The notes under the pieces: model-generated
What the model was told of the DNA's origin: nothing
The model's database searches: none
The model's input: the letters and a program-made list of their open reading frames with translations, nothing else
Part shown: piece by piece, positions 8,143-15,917 of the stretch
Numbering within the stretch: the first letter of the stretch is position 1
Layout: the number at the start of each line of letters is the position of its first letter
Translations under genes and position numbers: made by a program
From: Desulfobulbaceae bacterium
Lineage (GTDB): Bacteria; Desulfobacterota; Desulfobulbia; Desulfobulbales; Desulfurivibrionaceae
Assembly: GCA_004332195.1 (NCBI GenBank)
Contig: SJBG01000001.1
Span: 124,001 to 188,000, forward strand
DNA length: 64,000 bases
Reading direction: 5' to 3'

Positions 8143-9116
8143 AGTTTTTGCTCAAGTAATAATTTAATTTTATTCGTTTCTTCGGGGAGATACCAGTGAA
8201 TGTGCTTCATCCGCCTAAACCAGGTGAGTTGGCGTTTAGCGTAGCGTCTGGTGTCACGAGCCATCAGATCCTTGGCCTCCTTCAGGGAGTAGCGGCCGCT
8301 TAAATACGCCACCATGTGGCGGTAACCGATGGACTGCATCGACGATAATTCGGGGTCGTAGCCTTGCTCCAGCAAACCGCGGACCTCATCGACCAAACCT
8401 TGAGCCAGCATGTTCTCCACCCGATGGTTGATCCGTTCATACAGGATGTCCCGCTCAACGACAAGCCCGATTATCGGCGTTTCCGTCGTCAGCAAGGCCG
8501 TTTGGCGACTCCGCCGCAAGTGTTCCGACCAACTGGTTCCACTAAGGTAAAAAATCTCCAGCGCCCGAAGCAGGCGCTGGAGATCATGGGGGTGAATGCG
8601 GCGGGCCGATTCGGGATCAATACGCGTCAGCTCAGCATGCAAAGCGTCGTGCCCTTCATTTTGCAGGCGCTGTTGCAGCCGCCGCCGTAGTTGCCCCCGC
8701 AACTGGGGATCAGCGTCGGTAAGTTCAAAAATTCCCGCCGACAGTCCCCGCAGATAAAGACCGGAGCCCCCGGTGAAAAGGGCCGTCCGGCCCCGCTGCT
8801 GGATGTCCTTCAGCGCGATGGCGGCGGCGGTTATAAAACGAGCCAGACTGTAATTATCGTCGGGCTCGACAATATCAATAAGATGGTGCGGGATCCGCCG
8901 ACGCTCCTCCGGGCTAGCCTTGGCGGTGCCGATATCAAGATGGCGATAAACCTGCACCGAGTCGACGCTGATGATTTCAGCCCCGTAGTGGTTGGCCAAA
9001 TCCAGGGCCAGGGCGGTCTTTCCCACCGCCGTGGGGCCAACCAGGCAGAAAACTGGACAAAAAACGGTTGTCTGCTTTCGGTTTTCTCGGTAGATTCTAC
9101 GGCTTAGGTTATTCAC
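8139..9116 (-). CDS. miaA: tRNA dimethylallyltransferase
   Basis: 325 residues with the P-loop LVGPTAVGKTALALDLA, the SVDSVQVYRHLDIGTAK substrate motif and the C-terminal RYAKRQLTWFRR motif of MiaA. It transfers the dimethylallyl group to A37 of tRNAs, giving the substrate of MiaB encoded at 2085-3461. The first ~20 residues (NNLSRRIYRENRKQ) lie before the conserved core, so a start slightly inside is possible. It is the first gene of the miaA-pgsA-recJ run. Confidence 0.95.
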   Translation of the reverse strand: MNNLSRRIYRENRKQTTVFCPVFCLVGPTAVGKTALALDLANHYGAEIISVDSVQVYRHLDIGTAKASPEERRRIPHHLIDIVEPDDNYSLARFITAAAIALKDIQQRGRTALFTGGSGLYLRGLSAGIFELTDADPQLRGQLRRRLQQRLQNEGHDALHAELTRIDPESARRIHPHDLQRLLRALEIFYLSGTSWSEHLRRSRQTALLTTETPIIGLVVERDILYERINHRVENMLAQGLVDEVRGLLEQGYDPELSSMQSIGYRHMVAYLSGRYSLKEAKDLMARDTRRYAKRQLTWFRRMKHIHWYLPEETNKIKLLLEQKL

Positions 9117-9130
9117 CGGTCACCAATTTT

Positions 9131-9276
9131 GATGGTCTCGTAAAAAGTCATACCTTTCCCCCGGCCGTCATTTCGGCGAACGCCGGAATCCCGTGATTGC
9201 AACACGTTCCGGATTCCGGGTCAAGTCCGTAATGACAACCTTAATGACAATCTTGGAGCTTTTTACGAGTTCATCA
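9131..9276. repeat. Palindromic repeat element with terminal inverted repeats
   Basis: A ~146-bp non-coding block bounded by matching ends: GATGGTCTCGTAAAAAG on the left and its near-complement (reverse reads GATGAACTCGTAAAAAG) on the right. Inside, GGCGAACGCCGGAATCC and GGATTCCGGGTC form further inverted pairs, a pattern typical of dispersed REP/MITE-like elements. Only one copy is in this window. It fills most of the space between miaA and serC. Confidence 0.6.
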
Positions 9277-9292
9277 GTTTTATTGTTTTCTC

Positions 9293-9330
9293 TCAGTTAT
9301 CAGGCATCAGTCGTCAGTTGTCAGGCATTA
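9293..9330. repeat. 17-bp near-identical direct repeat before serC
   Basis: TCAGTTATCAGGCATCA (9293-9309) is followed four bases later by TCAGTTGTCAGGCATTA (9314-9330). It lies 29 bp before the serC start codon. Operator or duplication debris cannot be told apart. Confidence 0.5.
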
Positions 9331-9358
9331 AGTATGTAGGTGTAAGGAGAACAGTTCC

Positions 9359-10438
9359 ATGCCGAAGCGTATCTTTAATTTCAGTGCGGGGCCATCTACC
9401 CTGCCCCCTGAAGTCTTGGCTCAGGCCGCTCGGGGGCTCGTCAATCACCAGGATCTCGGGATGAGCGTCATCGAGATTAGCCACCGCGCCAAGCCCTTTA
9501 TGGCCGTTATCGAAGAGGCCGAGCAACTGCTGCGGGAACTGCTGGATATTCCTGATAACTATAAGGTGCTTTTCCTCCAGGGTGGAGCTTCCATGCAGTT
9601 TGCCATGATCCCCATGAATCTGCTGAGGCCGGATCAGATGGCCTGCTATCTCAACACCGGGGTTTGGGCCAAAAAGGCGATCAAGGAGGCCAAATTATTC
9701 GGCAAAATCGAGGTGGCTTACTCCAGCGAGGGCCTTACTTACAACCATGTTCCGGCCCCCGCTGATTACCAGGTCAGTCCCGGTGCGGAGTATCTCTACT
9801 TTGTCTCCAACAATACCATTTACGGCACTCAATTTCATAGTTTTCCCACCCCCCATGTCCCCATGGTTTGCGATATGTCCTCGGACATCCTCTCGCGACC
9901 TTTCGATATTCGGCCTTTTGGCCTGGTTTTTGCCGGGGCCCAGAAGAACATGGGGCCCGCCGGGGTGACGGTGGTAATTATTCGCGAAGATTTACTGACC
10001 AAAACCCCTGGCCATCTGCCCACGATCTTCAAGTACCGGACCCATGTCGAGAGTGCCTCGATGTTCAATACCCCACCCTGCTTTGCCATTTACGTGGTAG
10101 GGCTGGTTCTTAAGTGGCTCAAGGGTTTGGGGGGGGTGGCGGCTATCGAGCAGATCAACCGGGAAAAGGCGGCCTTACTCTACGACACCATTGATCGCCT
10201 GGACTTTTATCGCGGACATGCCCGCCGAGATTCCCGCTCTCTGATGAATGTTACCTTTAATCTCCCTTCGCCGGAACTGGAGACCAAGTTCGTTAAAGAG
10301 GCCACCGCCCTGGGGCTGGATGGTCTCAAGGGTCATCGTTCGGTGGGGGGTTGTCGGGCCTCGATTTATAACGCTTTCCCTCGCGAGGGGGTGGAAAGAC
10401 TGGTGAGTCTCATGGAAGATTTCGCCGCAAGAAATTAA
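9359..10438 (+). CDS. serC: Phosphoserine aminotransferase
   Basis: 359 residues, the usual SerC length. Starts KRIFNFSAGPSTLPPEVL and has the PLP-lysine region FAGAQKNMGPAGVTVVI (lysine in AQKN) and the C-terminal GHRSVGGCRASIYNA motif. It makes 3-phosphoserine from 3-phosphohydroxypyruvate (serine synthesis) and can act in PLP synthesis. TAAGGAGA lies eight bases before the ATG. The rlmN start follows its stop by one base, so the two genes are one transcript. Confidence 0.96.
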   Translation: MPKRIFNFSAGPSTLPPEVLAQAARGLVNHQDLGMSVIEISHRAKPFMAVIEEAEQLLRELLDIPDNYKVLFLQGGASMQFAMIPMNLLRPDQMACYLNTGVWAKKAIKEAKLFGKIEVAYSSEGLTYNHVPAPADYQVSPGAEYLYFVSNNTIYGTQFHSFPTPHVPMVCDMSSDILSRPFDIRPFGLVFAGAQKNMGPAGVTVVIIREDLLTKTPGHLPTIFKYRTHVESASMFNTPPCFAIYVVGLVLKWLKGLGGVAAIEQINREKAALLYDTIDRLDFYRGHARRDSRSLMNVTFNLPSPELETKFVKEATALGLDGLKGHRSVGGCRASIYNAFPREGVERLVSLMEDFAARN

Positions 10439-10439
10439 G

Positions 10440-11471
10440 ATGGAAAAAATTGATCTTAAAAACTTGAGCCTACCGGAGCTGACCACCTGGGTGATAGCAT
10501 TGGGCCTCAAGCCCTTCCGGGCCGAGCAGATATTTTCCTGGATTCAGCGGCCGGATTTTACCGATTTTGCTTCGATGACCAATATCGCTAAACACGTCCG
10601 ATCCTTACTGGCGGAAAAGGCCGTTTTTAGCCGGATGGTTCCGGCCAAAGTGGAATGTTCCGAGGATGGCGCGGTTAAATTCGCTCTGCGTCTGGAAGAT
10701 GGCAAGATGATTGAAAGCGTCTTAATTCCAGAAGATGGGCGTAACACATTATGTGTTTCCTCACAGGTTGGCTGCGCGATGGATTGTAAGTTTTGTCTTA
10801 CCGGCACCATGGGACTAGCCCGCAACCTGACGGCGGCGGAAATCGTCGGCCAAGTGGACGTTGTCCGTAACTGGCTGTTTGATCAGGCTGCTGAAGGCCC
10901 ACGCATTAATAATCTGGTCTTTATGGGAATGGGCGAGCCCCTGTTGAATTTCACCAACCTGATCCGGGCTGTCGAGATTCTAATGGAGCAACGGGGATAT
11001 GACTTTTCCGGGCGGCGAATTACGGTGTCAACCTGCGGAATTGTTCCGAAAATTAAGGAGTTGGGCGAAAAAGTTCCAGTAAACCTGGCGATTTCTTTAC
11101 ATGCCCCTGATGATGAAACCAGAAATAAATTGATGCCGATCAATCGAACTTATCCCCTGGCGGAGCTGCTGCGGGCTTGTCGGGAATACCCCCTGCCCCC
11201 CCGCCGTCGAATCATGATCGAGTATGTCATGATCAAAGATGTCAACGACTCGGTGCTTCAAGCCCACCTGCTGGTCCGGAGGCTGCACGGAATTCGCTGT
11301 AAAATCAATATATTACCTTATAACGAAAACTCCCGTGTCAACTTCCGCCGCCCCGATGACCAAACCATCGAGGCTTTTCGTCAAGTTCTGCGGCGCGCTG
11401 GGTACACCACCCTGCTCCGCAGCAGTCGAGGCACGGATATATCCGCCGCTTGCGGCCAACTCGCCGCGTAA
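10440..11471 (+). CDS. rlmN: 23S rRNA (adenine2503-C2)-methyltransferase
   Basis: 343 residues with the RlmN radical-SAM cluster motif CxxxCxxC in GCAMDCKFCLTGTMG, the GMGEPLLN motif and the C-terminal active-site cysteine in ISAACGQL. It methylates C2 of A2503 in 23S rRNA and A37 of some tRNAs. The last codons form part of a large hairpin that runs on into the spacer (11466-11577). Confidence 0.96.
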   Translation: MEKIDLKNLSLPELTTWVIALGLKPFRAEQIFSWIQRPDFTDFASMTNIAKHVRSLLAEKAVFSRMVPAKVECSEDGAVKFALRLEDGKMIESVLIPEDGRNTLCVSSQVGCAMDCKFCLTGTMGLARNLTAAEIVGQVDVVRNWLFDQAAEGPRINNLVFMGMGEPLLNFTNLIRAVEILMEQRGYDFSGRRITVSTCGIVPKIKELGEKVPVNLAISLHAPDDETRNKLMPINRTYPLAELLRACREYPLPPRRRIMIEYVMIKDVNDSVLQAHLLVRRLHGIRCKINILPYNENSRVNFRRPDDQTIEAFRQVLRRAGYTTLLRSSRGTDISAACGQLAA

Positions 11472-11577
11472 GCGAGGAGCAGCGCCGCATCTTTCCGCGA
11501 TCAGCCCCGGCGATATAGCGTTGCTATAATCTTCGGGGCTGCTTGCGAAAATCTACGGCGCTGCTCCTCGCTTACGC
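11466..11577. terminator. 112-bp nested palindrome between convergent rlmN and ung
   Basis: The outer arms (11466-11487 and 11556-11577) are 22 bases and perfectly complementary. They enclose a second imperfect pair sharing CAGCCCCG/CGGGGCTG and a core ATATAGC-GTT-GCTATA. The whole can fold to one long stem. The left arm contains the rlmN stop codon. The symmetric form suits bidirectional termination between rlmN (+) and ung (-), though no long U tract follows. It may also be a mobile palindrome. Confidence 0.7.
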
Positions 11578-11647
11578 TTTGTTTCTTGGTTGTAGCTGTA
11601 GTATTAGCTGAAATTGCGGCCCCTGTTTTTCGATAAATTAAAGGGCG

Positions 11648-12382
11648 CTAAATGGGTCCTGCGACCTCTGGATTTTGGGGTAGTTGCCAGGTGATCTGAC
11701 TCTTGCCTTTGGTGGCGAGGTAATGGTTGGCGCGGGAGAAGTGGCGACAGCCGAAAAAGCCTCGGTGGGCGGAAAGGGGCGACGGATGCGGAGACTGCAA
11801 AACTAAGTGTTTTTGCCGGTTGATTATCGCCCCCTTTTTTTGGGCGTAACCGCCCCAGAGGAGAAAAACCAAGTTAGCTCTTCGCTCATTGAGCAGCGCG
11901 ATAATCCGGTCGGTGAAGCGCTCCCAACCCTGCCCCTGGTGGGAACCAGCCCGACCCCGCTCAACGCTGAGGATGGCGTTGAGCAGCAAGACTCCCTGCT
12001 CGGCCCAACTACGCAGGAACCCGTGCGCCGGCGGCACAAACCCGACATCATCACGAAGTTCCCGGTAAATATTGCGCAAAGAAGGTGGCACCGGATTTCC
12101 CGGCCGCACGGAAAAACACAAGCCGTGGGCCTGATTAGGGTTATGGTAGGGATCCTGGCCTAAAATCACCACCTTAACCTCAAAGAAAGGCGTCAGGTTG
12201 AGGGCCTTGAACATCTCTGCCCCCCGGGGATAAATGGTCTTGCCGTCGGCCGACTGCCCCTTTATAAATTTTTTCAACCGCCCCATATAGGGTTGGGCAA
12301 ACTCCTCCAGGAGCAACTCTTTCCACGATTCTTCCAGTTGGATTTTTGTCTCTTCACTTAAGTTTTTTGCTTCAGCGCACAT
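11648..12382 (-). CDS. ung: Uracil-DNA glycosylase (family 1)
   Basis: 244 residues with the family 1 motifs: GQDPYHNPNQAHGLCFSV (catalytic aspartate), LLLNAILSVERG, LLWGGYAQ and the DNA-binding loop HPSPLSAHRGFFGCRHFS with the catalytic histidine. It removes uracil from DNA to start base-excision repair. It runs toward rlmN. Confidence 0.95.
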   Translation of the reverse strand: MCAEAKNLSEETKIQLEESWKELLLEEFAQPYMGRLKKFIKGQSADGKTIYPRGAEMFKALNLTPFFEVKVVILGQDPYHNPNQAHGLCFSVRPGNPVPPSLRNIYRELRDDVGFVPPAHGFLRSWAEQGVLLLNAILSVERGRAGSHQGQGWERFTDRIIALLNERRANLVFLLWGGYAQKKGAIINRQKHLVLQSPHPSPLSAHRGFFGCRHFSRANHYLATKGKSQITWQLPQNPEVAGPI

Positions 12383-12425
12383 GAGCGAGTTGGGCCTTAT
12401 TTAATTTGGTGTTCAGTTCGCGCGG

Positions 12426-12647
12426 TCACGAGCCCAACAAACCGCTGAGCAAAGCCAGCATCAACCCTAACAGCAGCAGGACAATCCCCCAGAACCCTCG
12501 TGAAAATGCGTCTGCCGTGGGGGTGTCGGGGGGAATAATCAAGGCCGCGTACCCGGCGGCAATCGACAAGAAGGCCATGGTCAAAATTATCCAGCGCAGA
12601 GCGCGCCGATATTTGCTGGGCCTTAGCAAACCCAAGCCAAACAACAT
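12426..12647 (-). CDS. Small two-helix membrane protein, unknown function
   Basis: 73 residues from the ATG at 12647, which has AAAGGA six bases upstream; an earlier start at 12692 is open but lacks a site. Two hydrophobic segments: ALRWIILTMAFLSIAAGYAALI and GFWGIVLLLLGLMLALLSGL. The basic N-terminus (LRPSKYRR) suggests a cytoplasmic N-terminus. I do not recognise the family. It lies between the leftmost pilin gene and ung on the same strand, without proof of co-transcription. Confidence 0.55.
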   Translation of the reverse strand: MLFGLGLLRPSKYRRALRWIILTMAFLSIAAGYAALIIPPDTPTADAFSRGFWGIVLLLLGLMLALLSGLLGS

Positions 12648-12734
12648 GCTCGATCCTTTTGGGCTTTTTATCTTTTGTTGTAGCGTAACCATTTAGGTTG
12701 ATCCGCCAAATTGTCATAACCATGAACAGTTACG

Positions 12735-13484
12735 TTATGGCAATTGATTGGCCTTGATCATCTTGTGGTAGAGGATAAAGGGTGAAAGCCAGATAATCAT
12801 GTCGTCGAAATAGGCCTCGCTGTAGGTGGTTGAGACGAAGTCTTCGTCGGCGGCGATGCGGTAGCTGATGCCCGACGGCCCACCATTGATTGTGTCCTCA
12901 CCAGCGTTCTCCTCCTCGTTGTCTGAGGTAAAACTTGCCCAATTTTTGCCCATGGCCAGTACTACTGCCGGCGCTGGGACAGTGCCGCCGGCCGGTGGTA
13001 GAGTGATTCGCAGATCGCCGGTGCCAGGAGGAGTTTTTCTAAATTCACCCTTGACCCCTGAATAGACCCCTGTACCATCGTCAACTGAAGCCTCGGTAAA
13101 GCCAACATCAACCGAATAGCGCAGCGGATTCTTCCAGGCATCAAGCAACAGGCCATCGGCATTGACCGGCCCGCTGAGGCCCAAGGTGGCGGCGGGAACA
13201 AAACCATGCAACACCGTGCAAACCCCGTCTTCGTCTCGGGCCTCAGCGCCCTCACTTTCCGGGGTGGCCGGACAAGGCAATCGTCCACGGGCCTGAGCGA
13301 AGCCATACAAGGCCTTTTCCACTTCGGCAAGCTGGGCCCTGGTGTCGCTGCGCCTGATGGTCTCCTGTTTCTGGCCGAAGGGTATGAGCAGGCCGCCCAA
13401 AAGCAGCCCGATAATTACCAGAACGATGGCTATTTCCACCAGGGTGAATCCACCTTGGCGCTGGATTGTTTTTTTCAACTTCAT
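12735..13484 (-). CDS. Type IV prepilin-like protein (minor pilin of the MSHA-type locus)
   Basis: 249 residues from ATG 13484 (GGAGGGG upstream). Class III leader: MKLKKTIQRQGG then FTLVEIAIVLVIIGLLLGG, with the cleavage point after the second glycine and glutamate at +5 of the mature protein. The body has GRLPCPATPESEGAE and two conserved-looking cysteines. It would be cut and methylated by PilD and inserted in the inner membrane as a pilus or pseudopilus subunit. It sits downstream of the fused pilin-like gene at 13552; the extra start upstream at 13580 would overlap that gene. Confidence 0.8.
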   Translation of the reverse strand: MKLKKTIQRQGGFTLVEIAIVLVIIGLLLGGLLIPFGQKQETIRRSDTRAQLAEVEKALYGFAQARGRLPCPATPESEGAEARDEDGVCTVLHGFVPAATLGLSGPVNADGLLLDAWKNPLRYSVDVGFTEASVDDGTGVYSGVKGEFRKTPPGTGDLRITLPPAGGTVPAPAVVLAMGKNWASFTSDNEEENAGEDTINGGPSGISYRIAADEDFVSTTYSEAYFDDMIIWLSPFILYHKMIKANQLP

Positions 13485-13551
13485 CTCGACCCCTCCACTG
13501 TCTTTTTCATGAGTGGCAGAAGCGGCAGGATCCCGTTTCTGCTCTAAAAAT

Positions 13552-14754
13552 TTATTTGCATGACTTGGGAGCATGCTCAATCTTTTGGCCAGGGGTCAGG
13601 GTGAAAAGTATCTGGCAATCTGCAAACCTTAATGTGGCGACATTAAGGTTGGTTCGCTCATACGTCGTGATTGCGACCCAGTCATTGGCGGCCAACCAAG
13701 CTCTATTCCCCTGGTTACCAGCAATATAGTTGTTGATGGCAACTTTAAAGCCTGTACGATTGGCAGGATATTGGGGCGGGGTCTGGTTAACGTGATAAGC
13801 ATCCAGTGCTTTTTTCATCTCACCGGCGACCCTTATCGCTACGGCGGTCATCAATTCGTCAATCGTGATGTAGATCAAACGATCGTTGAACTCGTCATCG
13901 GAACGCCGCATAACAAAGCCGGAATCGGGATCTTCGATGACATGATGGGTATAGGTAGTGTTGGCTATGGTGATCCCCTCAAGAAAGTGAGTGGAGGCTG
14001 GAGCCGACCCTATACGGTTCTGACCGGCAAGCGGCGGGCCGGGGGCCATGATTACCACTGCCGCTCGGTTAGTCAGCTTGTCGCCCTGCTCATTGAACAC
14101 GGAGAACCAGACATTGTTTGGGGTGGCGGCAATGGTCTCTGTATTAATTATCGAGTACTGGCTATCTCTGCCTGGCTCTGATGATTTTACCAAGTGCCGC
14201 GCCACCGCATACCACAAGACCGCACCACTGCCGTCACGCAGTGGCGTCCCGAAAGCCGGCGGCCACCGCGGCGGATGGGGCGGATGGGGAATAGTGCCAC
14301 ATCCTCGCTCACTAAGGTGGGGCCACTTACCCAACAGGTGCCTGGTAGGATCAAAGGTGAGGTAATCGGAAATGCAATCGCCATGACCGTCGAATCTGCC
14401 ACGGTCGGGAAAAGGAAGTCCCCCCGGGGTTGACCTATTTTTGAGGGTTGGCGGACTACCGGCTAAGAGAAAAGCATGGGTATTAGTAACCGCGAAAGCA
14501 ATGACCAGTTCTTTCGCCTGAGCAAGGGCGCGCGTAGTGGCGGCTTGTTCAGTGCGTTGGGTTTGTCCCATGCCGCCCGCCATGAAGAGCATGCTCATTC
14601 CCCCAATAAAAAGTATCAAAATCAGCAACAAAGCCACGATACCTCGTTGGCTGGTAAGCCTGCTGCTCGGGTTTTTGCTGAGTTTTCCGGCCAGATCGGG
14701 TGAATAAGCTGAGAAACCGGTTTTTGTTTCCTCAGCCACCACTAAATATTTCAT
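13552..14754 (-). CDS. Pilin-like/PilX-like protein with an N-terminus taken from a HicB antitoxin
   Basis: 400 residues. Residues 1-23 (MKYLVVAEETKTGFSAYSPD...) match the start of HicB antitoxins and lie directly after hicA with an ATGA overlap. From ~residue 35 (SQRGIVALLLILILFIGG) it becomes a PilX/MshP-type protein with one N-terminal membrane helix, GLPFPDRGRFDGHGDC, and a pilin-like C-terminal part. I see no better internal start with a ribosome site, so the HicB start may now drive the pilin gene. The rest of HicB (zinc/RHH DNA-binding part) is missing. Near the 3' end lies a perfect hairpin (13625-13650). Confidence 0.75.
   Translation of the reverse strand: MKYLVVAEETKTGFSAYSPDLAGKLSKNPSSRLTSQRGIVALLLILILFIGGMSMLFMAGGMGQTQRTEQAATTRALAQAKELVIAFAVTNTHAFLLAGSPPTLKNRSTPGGLPFPDRGRFDGHGDCISDYLTFDPTRHLLGKWPHLSERGCGTIPHPPHPPRWPPAFGTPLRDGSGAVLWYAVARHLVKSSEPGRDSQYSIINTETIAATPNNVWFSVFNEQGDKLTNRAAVVIMAPGPPLAGQNRIGSAPASTHFLEGITIANTTYTHHVIEDPDSGFVMRRSDDEFNDRLIYITIDELMTAVAIRVAGEMKKALDAYHVNQTPPQYPANRTGFKVAINNYIAGNQGNRAWLAANDWVAITTYERTNLNVATLRFADCQILFTLTPGQKIEHAPKSCK
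13625..13650. repeat. Perfect 11-bp inverted repeat inside the pilin-like gene
   Basis: Arms AACCTTAATGT and ACATTAAGGTT are separated by four bases (GGCG). It encodes NLNVATLR on the minus strand, ~75-100 bp before the stop codon. Confidence 0.85.
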
Positions 14755-14939
14755 TTCTTTAACCCTGCTTGTCTGAAAACACTATTCTGAGCTCCCCACG
14801 CCATGTCATCGTTTGATTTATCTGCTACGGTGACCAAGCCATATTTACTCGAATGCTTAAATTGGCGATGACTTCCTCTGGTGCGAACCCAATACCATCC
14901 GGCATCTTTAAGGATTTTGATCACTTCTTTGACTTTCAT
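14751..14939 (-). CDS. hicA: HicA-type mRNA interferase toxin
   Basis: 62 residues, normal HicA length. MKVKEVIKILKDAGWYWVRT followed by RGSHRQFKH, which holds the catalytic histidine of the dsRBD-like HicA fold, and the C-terminal FRQAGLKK helix. HicA cuts mRNAs unless bound by HicB. Its start overlaps the stop of the upstream gene (ATGA) and its stop overlaps the start of the HicB-pilin fusion (ATGA). Since no full HicB is encoded here, either the toxin is inactive, or an antitoxin elsewhere neutralises it, or the short HicB head does something. Confidence 0.8.
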   Translation of the reverse strand: MKVKEVIKILKDAGWYWVRTRGSHRQFKHSSKYGLVTVADKSNDDMAWGAQNSVFRQAGLKK

Positions 14940-15538
14940 TCGTTTGTAAAAGTTTCATGGTGTTCGTTTGGCATAACCTCCGTTATCGTCTCAAAGGCAT
15001 CATAAATCCTCCCCCCCGCCATATCATAACTTTGGCCCGCTCGCAAAACGACAATCCCGGCTGATTGGGGTAGGTAAATTGGCACCCCGGTTGGTCCCGC
15101 CCGGTGCACCCTAACCTCCGCGCCGGTCACCGTTGTTACCCCATCCAGGTTGTTTACCTGGTTAAGCCAAAAAACATGTTGACCATCAGCCCGCCGAACC
15201 AGGCCTTGCAAGGTGAACACCCTGGTTGCCGGCGCCGGTTCAGGCTCCGGTCGGTCGGCATGTTCAGCGGGCGGTTCGACCACCTCGACAGGTCGCTCCG
15301 GCGCCGGCTGATGACGCAGCGCTTCAAGTTGCTCTCGCATGGCGGGGGTGGTCAATAAAAATCCCAGCTCAGGGTCCGGCCCGGCCAGACTGAGCGCCGG
15401 CAAAAGCAATCCACCAAGTCCACCAAGCATAACAGCCATGAGTCCCAGTCCCAGTCCCTTGCCCGGTCTGAATCTAAGCTGCTTTTTAATAACTTGGGTT
15501 TTTTTAATAACTTGGGTTAGTGTGAAGAATTGTTTCAT
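14936..15538 (-). CDS. Periplasmic protein of the MSHA-type pilus locus (MshK/PilP-like)
   Basis: 200 residues. A basic N-terminus with a TQVIKK duplication, a hydrophobic segment (GLGLMAVMLGGLGGLLLPALS, res ~28-50), a proline-rich linker and a compact C-terminal domain beginning FTLQGLVRRADGQHVFWLN. That pattern (a small beta domain after a Pro-rich spacer) resembles MshK/PilP proteins that link inner-membrane pilus parts to the secretin. The family call is inference from layout and context. The 18-bp DNA repeat at 15483-15518 produces the duplicated hexapeptide. Confidence 0.55.
   Translation of the reverse strand: MKQFFTLTQVIKKTQVIKKQLRFRPGKGLGLGLMAVMLGGLGGLLLPALSLAGPDPELGFLLTTPAMREQLEALRHQPAPERPVEVVEPPAEHADRPEPEPAPATRVFTLQGLVRRADGQHVFWLNQVNNLDGVTTVTGAEVRVHRAGPTGVPIYLPQSAGIVVLRAGQSYDMAGGRIYDAFETITEVMPNEHHETFTNE
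15483..15518. repeat. Perfect 18-bp tandem repeat in the mshK-like gene
   Basis: TTTTTAATAACTTGGGTT occurs twice in direct succession and encodes TQVIKK twice. The reading frame is kept because the unit is a multiple of three. Confidence 0.95.
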
Positions 15539-15917
15539 GGCTTTATCACCTCTTCCAACTCGGCGGCCCTATTTTATATTTGACCTCTTTTATATTTTTT
15601 TATATTTTCTCCACTCAAATCCGGGCATTGTATAATAGGTCTTTTCATGTCTGCAGAACAAGCTACCTACCTTCCCGGCCTTCCCGGCGGATTTTTAAGG
15701 GTTAGGTGGTCCTGGTCTCCAGGCGCTGGCCGGCACTTTTGGAGTATACATTGAGTCCAGAGATATTTTAAGACATCTTTTATAAAGATAGCTTCTAAGA
15801 GCTAGCTTCGGAAACAACTGAACTTTTTTTTACTGCGGTTGCTTCACGGACTTAAGGTACCAACAAGATCAGCGAGGCGCCTACACCGCGGTTTTCATCA
15901 ATAACAGAGGAGTTTAT
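15539..15917. other. 379-bp divergent spacer (mshK-like gene / wzz)
   Basis: No gene seen. The left third is T/A-rich with several TTTATATT runs next to the minus-strand gene. A TATAAT at 15631-15636 (plus direction) is a possible -10 box with only a poor -35. The right part holds small inverted runs around 15789-15810 and then the wzz ribosome site AGAGGAG at 15906-15912. Confidence 0.4.
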
